A stretch of 64,000 bases of DNA, taken from NCBI RefSeq assembly GCF_900103615.1, contig NZ_FNGW01000009.1, positions 1 through 64,000 on the forward strand, in the 5' to 3' direction. Below, in pieces: positions 17,965 to 26,615 of this stretch. The position numbers were made by a program, and so were the translations under genes. Position 1 is the first letter of the stretch; each line of letters opens with the position of its first letter. Origin of the DNA: Romboutsia lituseburensis DSM 797 (GTDB lineage: Bacteria; Bacillota; Clostridia; Peptostreptococcales; Peptostreptococcaceae). Below the pieces are notes generated by a model. That model saw nothing but the letters and a program-made list of their open reading frames with translations. It did no database searches and was not told the origin of the DNA.

Positions 17965-18984
17965 ATGGCGAGAGCTGATATAGGTATAGACTTGGGAACA
18001 GCAAATGTACTTGTATACGTAGATGGAAAAGGAATAGTATTAGAAGAGCCTTCTGTTGTGGCAATAGAAAAAAGAACTAATTCTGTCCTAGCAGTAGGAG
18101 AAGAAGCTAGAAAGATGATAGGTAGAACGCCTGGAAATATTGTTGCTATAAGACCATTAAGAGATGGTGTTATATCTGACTATGATGTAACTGAGAAAAT
18201 GCTTAACTATTTCGTAAACAAAGTAGTGGATAAAAAAGGATTTGGGAGATTCTTTATGCCGAGAATAATGGTTTGCGTTCCTACTGGTGTTACAGAAGTA
18301 GAAAAAAGGGCAGTAGAGGAAGCTACACGCCAAGCTGGTGCAAGAGAGGTATATATAATTGAAGAACCAATAGCAGCGGCTATAGGAGCTGGAGTAGATA
18401 TATCTAAGCCTAATGGTAGCATGGTTATAGATATCGGTGGTGGTACAGCTGATATAGCTGTAATATCGTTAGGAGGAGCTGTAGTTAGTGAATCTATAAA
18501 AGTTGGAGGAGATAGATTTGATGAAGCTATAGTAAGATATATGAGAAAGCAACATAATCTTCTTATCGGAGAAAGAAGTGCGGAAAAGATAAAAGTAGAA
18601 ATAGGAACTGCATATAAAAGAAAAGAAGAAAAGAGTATGAAAATAAGCGGTAGAAACTTAGTTACAGGATTACCATTATCTATAACAATAAATTCTTCTG
18701 AAATGCTAGAAGCACTTGATGAGTGTGCAGAACAAATAGTACTTACTACACTAGCAGTACTAGAAAAGACACCACCAGAGTTAGCTGCTGATATAAGTGA
18801 TGCAGGTATAATAATGACAGGTGGAGGTTCATTGTTATATGGATTAAATACAAGAATCGAAGAAAGAACAGGAATAAAGGTTATTGTTGCCAATGAACCA
18901 ATGTCTTGTGTAGCTAAAGGTACAGGTAGTGCACTAGGTTCTTTAGATATGCTTGAAACAGGGGGTACCTTCAAAAGAAGATAA
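17965..18984 (+). CDS. mreB: Rod-shape protein MreB/Mbl
   Basis: Actin-like ATPase that guides side-wall peptidoglycan synthesis. The 339-residue protein has phosphate-1 motif DIGIDLGTANVLVY, IIEEPIAAAIGAG, phosphate-2 VIDIGGGTADIAV and MTGGGSLLYG. AAAGGAG at 17950-17956 supports ATG 17965 rather than in-frame codons from 17902. Its position after spoIIID matches mbl in B. subtilis, so it may be the Mbl paralogue rather than the mreBCD one. Confidence 0.95.
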   Translation: MARADIGIDLGTANVLVYVDGKGIVLEEPSVVAIEKRTNSVLAVGEEARKMIGRTPGNIVAIRPLRDGVISDYDVTEKMLNYFVNKVVDKKGFGRFFMPRIMVCVPTGVTEVEKRAVEEATRQAGAREVYIIEEPIAAAIGAGVDISKPNGSMVIDIGGGTADIAVISLGGAVVSESIKVGGDRFDEAIVRYMRKQHNLLIGERSAEKIKVEIGTAYKRKEEKSMKISGRNLVTGLPLSITINSSEMLEALDECAEQIVLTTLAVLEKTPPELAADISDAGIIMTGGGSLLYGLNTRIEERTGIKVIVANEPMSCVAKGTGSALGSLDMLETGGTFKRR

Positions 18985-18999
18985 TAAGGAGGTATTTTT

Positions 19000-19428
19000 A
19001 TGTTAAATATAGATCAAATAAAGGAATTAATACCACATAGATATCCATTTTTATTAGTGGATAAAGTAATAGAATTGGATGCTGGAAAAAGGGCTGTAGG
19101 TATAAAAAATGTAACAGTAAATGAGCCATTTTTCCAAGGTCATTTTCCAGAATACCCTATAATGCCAGGTGTATTAATAATAGAAGCAATGGCTCAAGTA
19201 GGTTGTGTAGCTATGATGTCTATAGAAGAAAATAGAGGTAAATTAGGTGTATTCGCAGGTATTGATAAAGTTAGGTTTAAAAAAGAAGTAAGACCAGGGG
19301 ATACATTAACTATGGAAGTAGAGATGACTTCTGTAAGAAGAAACATTGGAAAAGCTACAGCTAAAGCTTTTGTTGGAGAAGAGTTAGCTTGTAGTGGAGA
19401 ATTAATGTTTGCCCTTGTAGAAAAGTAA
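19000..19428 (+). CDS. fabZ: 3-hydroxyacyl-ACP dehydratase FabZ
   Basis: Dehydrates 3-hydroxyacyl-ACP in type II fatty acid elongation. The 142-residue hot-dog-fold protein has [11 protein letters not shown], the catalytic histidine in [14 protein letters not shown] and Glu in IEAMAQ. It begins 16 bp after mreB with AAGGAGG, so it is probably co-transcribed; other fab genes are not in the window. Confidence 0.96.
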   Translation: MLNIDQIKELIPHRYPFLLVDKVIELDAGKRAVGIKNVTVNEPFFQGHFPEYPIMPGVLIIEAMAQVGCVAMMSIEENRGKLGVFAGIDKVRFKKEVRPGDTLTMEVEMTSVRRNIGKATAKAFVGEELACSGELMFALVEK

Positions 19429-19431
19429 GAT

Positions 19432-19460
19432 AAAAAGTCCTAGAAATAGGACTTTTTTTA
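19432..19460 (+). terminator. Terminator after fabZ
   Basis: AAAAAGTCCTA, GAAA loop, TAGGACTTTTTTT. Confidence 0.93.
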
Positions 19461-19516
19461 TTTGATAAAATTAAATTATTATACATAAGTAGCCAAAGAT
19501 TAAAATGCATGAATAG

Positions 19517-19566
19517 AAAAAGCTCGCACAACTAGTAGCGCTTTATGTAAAGATATAGTGCGAGAT
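19517..19566 (-). terminator. Reverse-strand terminator of yyaC
   Basis: On the reverse strand CTCGCAC and GTGCGAG pair across a ~30-nt interior, followed by CTTTTTC. It lies 20 bp after the yyaC stop. Confidence 0.7.
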
Positions 19567-19586
19567 AATTCATTTTAAATAGGAAA

Positions 19587-20096
19587 TTAGGTAGAAAGTA
19601 ATAGAGATAATGAAATTATTTCAGCGAGTTCTATTATGAAGCTAAGCCTCACGTTATTAAAAGAAAATCTGTTATTTTCATCTATTTTATCTACAATCCC
19701 AACAATAGAGTAATTTCCTATTTGAGGGAGTTTTTTTCCTACTCCTTTTCCAGGAAGAATAGGACCTTTTCTAATTTGTACATTGCCTATACTACTTTTT
19801 GATCCCAAGCATGCATCTATAGCCAAGAAATTTCCTTTAGGATGAGTATTTTTTATATGTTCAATAGACTCATAAATATTTAAAGCATGAATAGGATTAT
19901 CTAGTGTGCCGTAAACAGGAAACTTAAAGTCACTATTCTTTAACATGGTACCAACTAAAGGGCCAAGAGCATCACCTATAGCCCGATCTGTTCCTATACA
20001 AACCACAACTGTATTTTCATCAACTAAATCTTTAAGGACTGAACTTAATATTTGTACGACATTCTCTTTTTTATAATTTACCTTGGCTAAATACAT
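19587..20096 (-). CDS. yyaC: Spore protease YyaC family
   Basis: Member of the YyaC/GPR-like family, possibly a protease acting on small acid-soluble spore proteins; biochemical role not established. The 169-residue protein carries VCIGTDRAIGDALGPLVG near residue 33 and FLAIDACLGS near residue 90, typical of the GPR/hydrogenase-maturation-protease fold. The SD AAGGGGGTG is 5 bases before ATG 20096. It is transcribed away from the metK leader. Confidence 0.88.
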   Translation of the reverse strand: MYLAKVNYKKENVVQILSSVLKDLVDENTVVVCIGTDRAIGDALGPLVGTMLKNSDFKFPVYGTLDNPIHALNIYESIEHIKNTHPKGNFLAIDACLGSKSSIGNVQIRKGPILPGKGVGKKLPQIGNYSIVGIVDKIDENNRFSFNNVRLSFIIELAEIISLSLLLST

Positions 20097-20312
20097 AGGA
20101 ACACCCCCTTCAAAAGAAATATATGAAATTTTGGCCTGAAAAAGACCTATATTAAAGTAGATAAGTTATAATATGAAATTAAGTTAAGATAGGATACTGT
20201 TTATATAAAATTAACAAATAAAAAAATAAGGAAATGTATATTTTAGACTTATTGTGAGAGAGAATTAAATACTGCAGGGGAAAACATTAATTAGATAAAA
20301 TAAATAATTTTG

Positions 20313-20341
20313 TTGACAACGTTTTAAAAACATAGTAACAT
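20313..20341 (+). promoter_or_regulatory. Promoter of the SAM riboswitch and metK
   Basis: -35 TTGACA (20313-20318), 17-bp spacer, -10 TAACAT (20336-20341). The riboswitch begins about 50 bp downstream. Confidence 0.75.
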
Positions 20342-20390
20342 GTAAATTGTAAAGAACATATAATAAAAAGAACTTAATAACTTTCTTGAT

Positions 20391-20505
20391 TACCTTATCA
20401 AGAGCGGCGGAGGGATAGGCCCTGTGAAGCCCAGCAACCACCCATATTTGGGAGACGGTGCTAAATCCTACAAAACCATATGGTTTTGAGAGATGAGGTT
20501 AGTTA
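20391..20505 (+). ncRNA. SAM-I riboswitch (S box) of metK
   Basis: The conserved core reads CTTATCAAGAG at 20394-20404, GGCGGAGGGA, GGCCCTGTGAAGCCC, CAGCAACC, GGTGCTAAATCC and GAGATGAGG. P1 pairs ACCTTATC with GATGAGGT. The 3' side (GAGGTTAGTTAATTA) can instead pair with TAATTAACCTC downstream as an antiterminator. SAM binding should turn metK off. Confidence 0.96.
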
Positions 20506-20525
20506 ATTAGCGTATTGATATATAT

Positions 20526-20565
20526 ATAATTAACCTCTTCTTGTAAAAAGAAGAGGTTTTTTTAA
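20526..20565 (+). terminator. Riboswitch-controlled terminator before metK
   Basis: AACCTCTTCTT and AAGAAGAGGTT form the hairpin, followed by TTTTTT. Its 5' arm overlaps the antiterminator partner described for the SAM-I element. Confidence 0.93.
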
Positions 20566-20716
20566 TTCAACAATAAATAACTAAACCGTGACCTCTTAAA
20601 ATGTACTAAGTTCTTAAATAGGTTATTAAAAAATTACCAGTAAAAAGTATAAAAAAATTGATTTTTCGTAATTATAATAAACGAGGGAATCTACTAAATT
20701 TAAGGAGGAAACAAAG

Positions 20717-21910
20717 ATGGCAAGACATTTATTTACATCAGAATCAGTAACAGAAGGGCATCCAGATAAAATCTGTGACCAAATATCAGATGCTATACTA
20801 GATGCATTATTAGAAAAGGATCCTTTATCAAGAGTAGCATGTGAAACAACAGTTACTACAGGATTAGTTTTAGTTGCAGGAGAAATAAGTACAAAAACTT
20901 ATGTTGATATACCTAAATTAGTTAGAGAAACAGTTAGAGGCATAGGATATGATAGAGCTAAGTATGGATTTGACTGTGATACTTGTGCAGTTATAACATC
21001 TATAGATGAACAATCAGGCGATATAGCAATGGGTGTTGATGAAGCTTTAGAAAACAGAGCTGGACAAATAAGTGAAGATGAAATAGAAAAAGTAGGAGCT
21101 GGAGATCAAGGTATAATGTTCGGTTTCGCATGTAATGAAACAGAAGAATTAATGCCTTTACCAATATCATTAGCTCATAAATTAGCAAGAAGATTAACTG
21201 AAGTTAGAAAGTCAGGATTATTAGATTATCTAAGACCAGATGGAAAAACTCAAGTTACAGTTGAATATGATGGAAATAAGGTAGTTAGAGTTCATACTAT
21301 ACTTATATCAACTCAACATGGAGAAGAAGTTGAGAATGAAACAATAAGAAAAGACTTAATAGAGCATGTTATAAAAGCTGTTATACCTGCAGACTTATTA
21401 GATGAAGAAACTATAATATATATCAACCCAACAGGAAGATTCGTTATAGGAGGACCTCAAGGAGATACAGGACTTACAGGAAGAAAGATAATAATAGATA
21501 CTTACGGTGGATACTCAAGACATGGAGGAGGAGCTTTCTCAGGAAAAGATGCTACAAAAGTTGATAGATCTGCTGCATATGCTGCAAGATACGTAGCTAA
21601 AAATATAGTAGCTGCAGGACTTGCTGATAAATGTGAAATAGAATTAGCTTATGCTATAGGTGTTGCTAGACCATTATCTGTATTTATAGATACTTTTGGA
21701 ACTGGAAAAGTTTCAGAGGAATTATTAGTTGAATTAGTTAATAAACATTTCGACTTAAGACCAGGTGCGATAATAAGAGACTTAGACCTAAGAAAACCTA
21801 TATTCAAACAAACAGCTGCTTATGGACACTTTGGAAGAACTGATATAGACTTACCATGGGAAAGAACTGATAAAGCAGAAGTATTAAGAAAAGAAGCATT
21901 AGGACAATAA
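20717..21910 (+). CDS. metK: S-adenosylmethionine synthetase
   Basis: Makes SAM from methionine and ATP. The 397-residue protein has [20 protein letters not shown] at the N terminus, the [10 protein letters not shown] hexapeptide region (about residue 130) and [20 protein letters not shown]. It is under the SAM-I riboswitch directly upstream, giving product feedback. Confidence 0.98.
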   Translation: MARHLFTSESVTEGHPDKICDQISDAILDALLEKDPLSRVACETTVTTGLVLVAGEISTKTYVDIPKLVRETVRGIGYDRAKYGFDCDTCAVITSIDEQSGDIAMGVDEALENRAGQISEDEIEKVGAGDQGIMFGFACNETEELMPLPISLAHKLARRLTEVRKSGLLDYLRPDGKTQVTVEYDGNKVVRVHTILISTQHGEEVENETIRKDLIEHVIKAVIPADLLDEETIIYINPTGRFVIGGPQGDTGLTGRKIIIDTYGGYSRHGGGAFSGKDATKVDRSAAYAARYVAKNIVAAGLADKCEIELAYAIGVARPLSVFIDTFGTGKVSEELLVELVNKHFDLRPGAIIRDLDLRKPIFKQTAAYGHFGRTDIDLPWERTDKAEVLRKEALGQ

Positions 21911-21933
21911 TTTAATTTATAAATAAATACTAA

Positions 21934-21992
21934 ACCCCTTAAAGTATATGAATAGGAAAGGCCTATAGAATCTACTTTAAGGGGTGATTTTA
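21934..21992 (+). terminator. Terminator after metK
   Basis: CCCCTTAAAGTA and TACTTTAAGGGG are perfect 12-bp inverted copies about 28 bp apart, followed by TGATTTTATTT. Inside the loop AGGCCT forms a further small palindrome. Confidence 0.75.
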
Positions 21993-22063
21993 TTTGTCAT
22001 AAAAGGTATAATAATTACAACTTAAGTGAACGATAGAAATATTATGGTTGTAGGAGAAGCAGT

Positions 22064-24286
22064 ATGGAACGAATAGAAGGAATGATAAGTGATATAGTTT
22101 TTAAAAATGAAGAAAATGGATATACTATAGCCCACCTAGCAAATTCAGACAATGAGATAGTAATAGTTGGGTGCATGCCTACCTTATCAGTAGGAGAAAG
22201 TATAGAAGTAGAGGGAAAATGGGTAAATCACAAAACTTATGGAACTCAATTTGAGGTTAATAAGTTTATGCCGGTTACCCCAAACTCACTAGAAGGCATA
22301 TATGTGTATTTATCATCAGGTATGATACATGGTATAGGCGAGAAAATGGCTAAAAGAATAATCGATAAATTTGGAGTTAATACTTTGGATGTTATTCAAA
22401 ATATGCCAGAACGTCTAAAAGAAGTAGAAGGAATAGGGAGTAAAAAAATAGATCAGATAGTTAAAAGTTATGAAGAAAATAGAGAACTTAGAAATATAAT
22501 CATTGAATTATCTCCGTATGGAATTACCCCAAACTACTGTATGAAAATATATAAAAAATATAAAAATAAAGCTCTAGAAAATATAAATAAAAATCCTTAC
22601 CAATTAGCTGAAGATATAAGAGGAATAGGATTTAAAATAGCAGATAATATAGCTAGTAAAATAGGTATAGAGAAAGACTCTAAGGACAGAGTATCACAAG
22701 GTATCTTATATGCCTTAAACCAATCTTTAAGTAGTGGACATACTTATCTACCAGAAGATATTCTAATACAAGAAGCAAAAAAACTTTTAGAAGTAAAACC
22801 TCCTATAATAGAAGAGTGTATAATGGAACTAGCATATGACCAAAAGGTACATATAGAAAAAATGAACGGAATGAAGTTGGTATATCTAATACCATACTAT
22901 GTATCAGAAAATGGGGTTTGTAAGCAAATAATAAAATTATCTCAAGCTGAATTTGAAGATTTATATATAGATATAGATAAAGAAATTAAAGTAGTAGAAA
23001 AACAAGAAAATATTAAACTAGCAACAAATCAAGTACTTGCAGTAAAAGAAGCTATAGAAAATGGTGTAGTTATAATAACTGGAGGACCAGGAACAGGAAA
23101 AACAACTACTATAAATACAATAATTAAAATATTTGAAAATAATAGTCAAGAAGTAGTATTAGCAGCACCTACAGGAAGAGCTGCTAAAAGGATGAGTGAA
23201 ACATCTAGCAAGGAAGCTAAAACTATTCATAGGCTCCTTGAAATGGGATTTGCTACAGACAGTGATCAGTTAGAGTTTATGAAAAATGAAGAAGAACCTA
23301 TAAAAGCAGATGTAATAATTATAGATGAAGTTTCTATGGTAGATATATTACTTATGTATAGTTTACTAAGAGCAATAAAACCAGGGACACGAGTTATATT
23401 AGTTGGAGATAGTGACCAGCTACCGTCGGTAGGAGCAGGAAACGTACTTAGTGATATGATAGAATCATGTGTAATAAATGTTGTTAGATTAAATGAAATA
23501 TTTAGACAAGCTCAAGAAAGTATGATAGTAGTCAATGCTCATAAAATAAATAAGGGAGAGCCATTATCTTTAAATGCAAAAGATAAAGATTTTTTCTTTA
23601 TAAAAAGAAATACAAATGAAGAAATTTTAAAAGAAATAATAAGTGTGGTTAGTGAAAGACTACCTAAATTTTATAAAGTAGATAAATTAAAGGATATACA
23701 AGTCTTAGCATCGATGAGGAAAGGGGAATTAGGTGTTACTAATCTTAATATAGAACTTCAAAAATACCTTAATAAGCCTGAAAAATATAAGGTTGAAGAG
23801 AATTTTCAAAAAAGACTTTTTAGGGTAGGAGATAAAGTAATGCAAATTAAAAATAACTACACTAAAAAATGGGAAAATGAAGATAGAAGTGAAAGTGGAG
23901 AAGGTATATACAATGGAGATATTGGATATGTATATCATATAGATAAAGAAAAAAGAATTGTATATGTTATATTTGATCAAATAAAAATAGTAGAGTACAA
24001 ATACGATGAATTAGATGAGCTGGACCACAGTTTTTGTACGACAATTCATAAAAGCCAAGGTAGTGAATTTCCAGTAGTAGTAATACCTATGACATGGGCA
24101 CCTCCTATGCTATTAAGCAGAAATTTATTATATACAGCTGTTACAAGAGCAAAGAAACTTGTAGTAATAGTGGGAGATGTTAAATACTTGGAATATATGA
24201 TAAAAAATAATAGAACTAATGATAGATATTCAAATTTAGCATATAAACTTAATAAATTTAAAGAAGAAGGGGTGTTAGTTAAGTAA
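22064..24286 (+). CDS. recD2: RecD2-type DNA helicase
   Basis: 5'-3' superfamily 1B helicase that works without RecBC, involved in repair and replication-fork processing. The 740-residue protein has an N-terminal OB-like domain, helix-hairpin-helix repeats, Walker A GGPGTGKTTT (about residue 345), Walker B IIDEVSMVD, motif III VGDSDQLPSVGAG, TIHKSQGSEFPVV and AVTRAKKLV. It ends 2 bp before comFC. Confidence 0.96.
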   Translation: MERIEGMISDIVFKNEENGYTIAHLANSDNEIVIVGCMPTLSVGESIEVEGKWVNHKTYGTQFEVNKFMPVTPNSLEGIYVYLSSGMIHGIGEKMAKRIIDKFGVNTLDVIQNMPERLKEVEGIGSKKIDQIVKSYEENRELRNIIIELSPYGITPNYCMKIYKKYKNKALENINKNPYQLAEDIRGIGFKIADNIASKIGIEKDSKDRVSQGILYALNQSLSSGHTYLPEDILIQEAKKLLEVKPPIIEECIMELAYDQKVHIEKMNGMKLVYLIPYYVSENGVCKQIIKLSQAEFEDLYIDIDKEIKVVEKQENIKLATNQVLAVKEAIENGVVIITGGPGTGKTTTINTIIKIFENNSQEVVLAAPTGRAAKRMSETSSKEAKTIHRLLEMGFATDSDQLEFMKNEEEPIKADVIIIDEVSMVDILLMYSLLRAIKPGTRVILVGDSDQLPSVGAGNVLSDMIESCVINVVRLNEIFRQAQESMIVVNAHKINKGEPLSLNAKDKDFFFIKRNTNEEILKEIISVVSERLPKFYKVDKLKDIQVLASMRKGELGVTNLNIELQKYLNKPEKYKVEENFQKRLFRVGDKVMQIKNNYTKKWENEDRSESGEGIYNGDIGYVYHIDKEKRIVYVIFDQIKIVEYKYDELDELDHSFCTTIHKSQGSEFPVVVIPMTWAPPMLLSRNLLYTAVTRAKKLVVIVGDVKYLEYMIKNNRTNDRYSNLAYKLNKFKEEGVLVK

Positions 24287-24288
24287 GA

Positions 24289-25065
24289 ATGAATAGTCAT
24301 TTGAAAAAATTAAATGACATAAATGAATACATGACTGATATATTTCTCGACCTTATATACCCAGATAATATAAGTTGTATAATTTGCAACAAACCAATAA
24401 ATAAAAATAACACATACTCTATGTGTAAGGATTGTTTTAATGAACTTCATTTTATACTAGATGGATGTATTAAGTGTGGAAAGCCGATAATTAATTGTTC
24501 TTTAGAAGAACATGATATAGATGAATGTAGCTATTGTAGTGGTAAAGAGTTTTATTTTGATAAAGCTATATCATGCATAGAATATAACGATTTTAGTAAA
24601 AAAATGATTTTTGGATTTAAATATAGCAATAAAACATATATGAGTAGATATATAGCATCAATAATGAAGGAAAAACTAATATTAGAGGGAATAAATTTTG
24701 ACTATATACTATTTGTACCTTTACATAAATCAAGACTGAAAAAAAGAGGATTTAATCAAGCGTATAAGATAGCCAAGTATTTAAGTAAAGAATTTAATAT
24801 ACCAGTACTTGATTGTATAGTAAGGAAAGAAAATACTAAAAGACTTTATAAATTAAGAAAAAAAGAAAGAAGAAACGAGCTAAGAGATGCATTTATATTA
24901 AAGAAGAATAAAATTTATTTAGAAAATAAGAATATAATACTTGTAGATGATATATTTACAACTGGTGCAACTGTGAATGAAATCTCAAGAATTCTAAAAT
25001 TAGAAGGTGCAAATTTAATAACAGTATCAACTTTTTTAACAGGAGCTAACACGCTTAGTTGTTAG
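24289..25065 (+). CDS. comFC: ComF family phosphoribosyltransferase-like protein
   Basis: ComFC-like protein needed for DNA uptake in competent bacteria; here natural competence is not established. The 258-residue protein has an N-terminal zinc-ribbon-like set of cysteines (CIICNKP, CKDC, CIKCGKP, CSYCSG) and a C-terminal PRTase fold with the PRPP loop ILVDDIFTTGATV. It lies 2 bp after recD2, likely the same transcript. No ComFA helicase is adjacent. Confidence 0.92.
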   Translation: MNSHLKKLNDINEYMTDIFLDLIYPDNISCIICNKPINKNNTYSMCKDCFNELHFILDGCIKCGKPIINCSLEEHDIDECSYCSGKEFYFDKAISCIEYNDFSKKMIFGFKYSNKTYMSRYIASIMKEKLILEGINFDYILFVPLHKSRLKKRGFNQAYKIAKYLSKEFNIPVLDCIVRKENTKRLYKLRKKERRNELRDAFILKKNKIYLENKNIILVDDIFTTGATVNEISRILKLEGANLITVSTFLTGANTLSC

Positions 25066-25078
25066 GAATAAATTCCTA

Positions 25079-25107
25079 TTGACATATATCTAATAAAATA
25101 TTAAAAT
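25079..25107 (+). promoter_or_regulatory. Promoter of the raiA-type RNA
   Basis: -35 TTGACA (25079-25084), 17-bp spacer, -10 TAAAAT (25102-25107). It starts 13 bp after the comFC stop, and the expected transcript begins near 25114. Confidence 0.75.
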
Positions 25108-25113
25108 AAAAAA

Positions 25114-25350
25114 AGTGATATTTAGGTCTGTGGTTGCAAGTCCAAGCCAGTCGCAGGCAAAGGGATCCACGTAAGTTAACACTAAAAATTGGGTTAATGA
25201 TCATGGTGCGGCTTAGAAGTAAGACCTACCGGTACAAAATCGAGAGAGTTAGTAGTGCGGCGAACCCAAGCGAACCCTCCAGTAGGCGAGTGTGGGGTCA
25301 AAAACCAGGTCAGCTAAATATCCTAAAGTACCTTTATAGGTGCTTTTTTT
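25114..25350 (+). ncRNA. raiA-motif structured noncoding RNA
   Basis: A GC-richer island in AT-rich surroundings with its own sigma-A-like promoter and terminator and no protein-like reading. Conserved-looking blocks include GGTTGCAAGTCCAAGCC, GGGATCCACGTAAG, GTGCGGCTTAGAAGTAAGACCTACCGG, GTGCGGCGAACCCAAG and CAGTAGGCGAG. Position upstream of hpf (raiA) matches the raiA RNA motif described in Firmicutes and Actinobacteria, whose function is unsettled. I recognised it by context and sequence feel, not by a covariance search. Confidence 0.8.
25325..25350 (+). terminator. Terminator of the raiA-type RNA
   Basis: AAGTACCT and AGGTGCTT pair around TTAT, followed by seven T. Confidence 0.85.
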
Positions 25351-25361
25351 ATGCAAAAAAT

Positions 25362-25398
25362 TAAGCTACATTCCAATTATGGAATATAGCTTTTTTAG
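25362..25398 (+). terminator. Second terminator-like hairpin
   Basis: AAGCTACATTCC and GGAATATAGCTT pair around AATTAT with one bulge or mismatch, followed by TTTT. It lies directly after the first one, a tandem arrangement. Confidence 0.75.
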
Positions 25399-25578
25399 TT
25401 TTATTTTAATCAAAGCATAAAGATATATCATATGTATAAAAATGTATTTGATAAGAACTATAAAAATAATAAATTCCAAAATCCTTAAATATAATATTGA
25501 AATTTTATAAAAAAATATATAAATCTATATAAAAAAAATTTTATATTTGAAATTGTATAAATCATTAAAAAACGACAC

Positions 25579-25742
25579 TAATTCACAAATAAATAACAGT
25601 TGTTGTAGACATTTGTGGATAGAAAATATTATAAAAATAGCTTGGAATACACAAAAACAAGAGTTATTAACAAATTTATCCACACTATCCACAGTTATAT
25701 TGTTAAGATTAATCCACATATATAATTTGTAGATTATCCAAA
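25579..25742. promoter_or_regulatory. Cluster of DnaA-box-like 9-mers
   Basis: Against the consensus TTATNCACA: TAATTCACA (25579-25587), the reverse-strand box CTATCCACA (25622-25614), TTATTAACA (25664-25672), perfect TTATCCACA (25676-25684), CTATCCACA (25685-25693), TAATCCACA (25710-25718) and TTATCCAAA (25734-25742). All but one are within one mismatch of consensus. Two abut with no gap. A stretch of very high AT content (about 25480-25560) borders it. No dnaA or dnaN is nearby, so this is not the usual oriC context. Confidence 0.65.
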
Positions 25743-25796
25743 AATTAATTCTATTTTATTTGAATATATTAATTTATAAAAGTTAACAATAAAAAT

Positions 25797-25825
25797 AAAG
25801 GATTATATAACTCAGGGTAGAATAC
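25797..25825 (+). promoter_or_regulatory. Sigma-H-like promoter of hpf
   Basis: AAAGGATTA (25797-25805) matches the sigma-H -35 RNAGGAWWW. After 11 bp GTAGAATAC (25817-25825) matches the -10 RNNGAATWW except the last base. In B. subtilis hpf (yvyD) is known to use sigma-H and sigma-B. Confidence 0.65.
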
Positions 25826-25876
25826 TTTATTAAAGTATAATTAGTTATACTGCTATAACTGAAGGGAGATGTTCTT

Positions 25877-26425
25877 ATGAATATAATAATATCTGGAAAA
25901 CAAATGGAGCTAACAGACGGAATTAAAGGTGCAATAGAAGAAAAAATCGGAAGATTAGACTACTACCTTCATCCAGAAACAGAAGTAAAAGTGACAGTTA
26001 GTGCTAAAAAATCAAGACAAAAAGTAGAAGTAACAATAATCCCTATAAGTGGACCAATAGTTAGAGCTGAAGATATAGAAGAAAACTTATATGCAGCTAT
26101 AGATGTAGTTTATGATAAATTAAATAAGCAATTAAGAAGATATAAAAATAGATTGCAAGATAGACATCAAGATAGTGAAAGTATAAGATTCCAAGGTGTA
26201 GAATTAAATGAGGACATTGACTTTGATGAAGATGAAGATGATTTAAATATAGTAATAGAAAGACATAAAAAGTTTGATATGAAACCTATGAGTGCTGAAG
26301 AAGCAGTACTACAAATGGAACTAATTGAACATGATTTCTATATGTTTAGAAATATAGATACAGATGAAGTATCTATTGTGTATAAACGTAGAAATGGTGG
26401 ATACGGAATAATAGAACATGAATAA
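25877..26425 (+). CDS. hpf: Long-form ribosome hibernation promoting factor
   Basis: Binds 30S subunits and drives 100S ribosome dimers in stationary phase. The 182-residue protein has the N-terminal HPF/RaiA S30AE domain (residues 1-~100) and the C-terminal dimerisation domain typical of the long form (KKFDMKPMSAEEAVLQMELI...). RBS GAAGGGAG. A sigma-H-like promoter lies upstream, and a structured RNA of the raiA class precedes it. It is monocistronic because a terminator follows. Confidence 0.96.
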   Translation: MNIIISGKQMELTDGIKGAIEEKIGRLDYYLHPETEVKVTVSAKKSRQKVEVTIIPISGPIVRAEDIEENLYAAIDVVYDKLNKQLRRYKNRLQDRHQDSESIRFQGVELNEDIDFDEDEDDLNIVIERHKKFDMKPMSAEEAVLQMELIEHDFYMFRNIDTDEVSIVYKRRNGGYGIIEHE

Positions 26426-26442
26426 GATAATTTAAATTAATT

Positions 26443-26484
26443 AAAAAGCTATCGATAAATTTAATTATCGATAGCTTTTTTAAT
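26443..26484 (+). terminator. Terminator after hpf
   Basis: AAAAAGCTATCGATAA and TTATCGATAGCTTTTT pair, then TT. Confidence 0.93.
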
Positions 26485-26615
26485 TAGTTTACCTTACATA
26501 TAAACAGTTACATTTTAAGCGTTAGAACATAAAGGCAAATATTCAATATTAAATATAGAATTTTTATGGTAAAATGAATATTAGTATAATAATTGAGCGA
26601 GGAGAGATGCTGAAT

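Noticed and set aside
25134-25364. Open frame of 76 codons over the raiA-type RNA
   Set aside because: The stretch looks like structured RNA, has its own promoter and terminator, and the frame lacks an SD and runs through the terminator hairpin.
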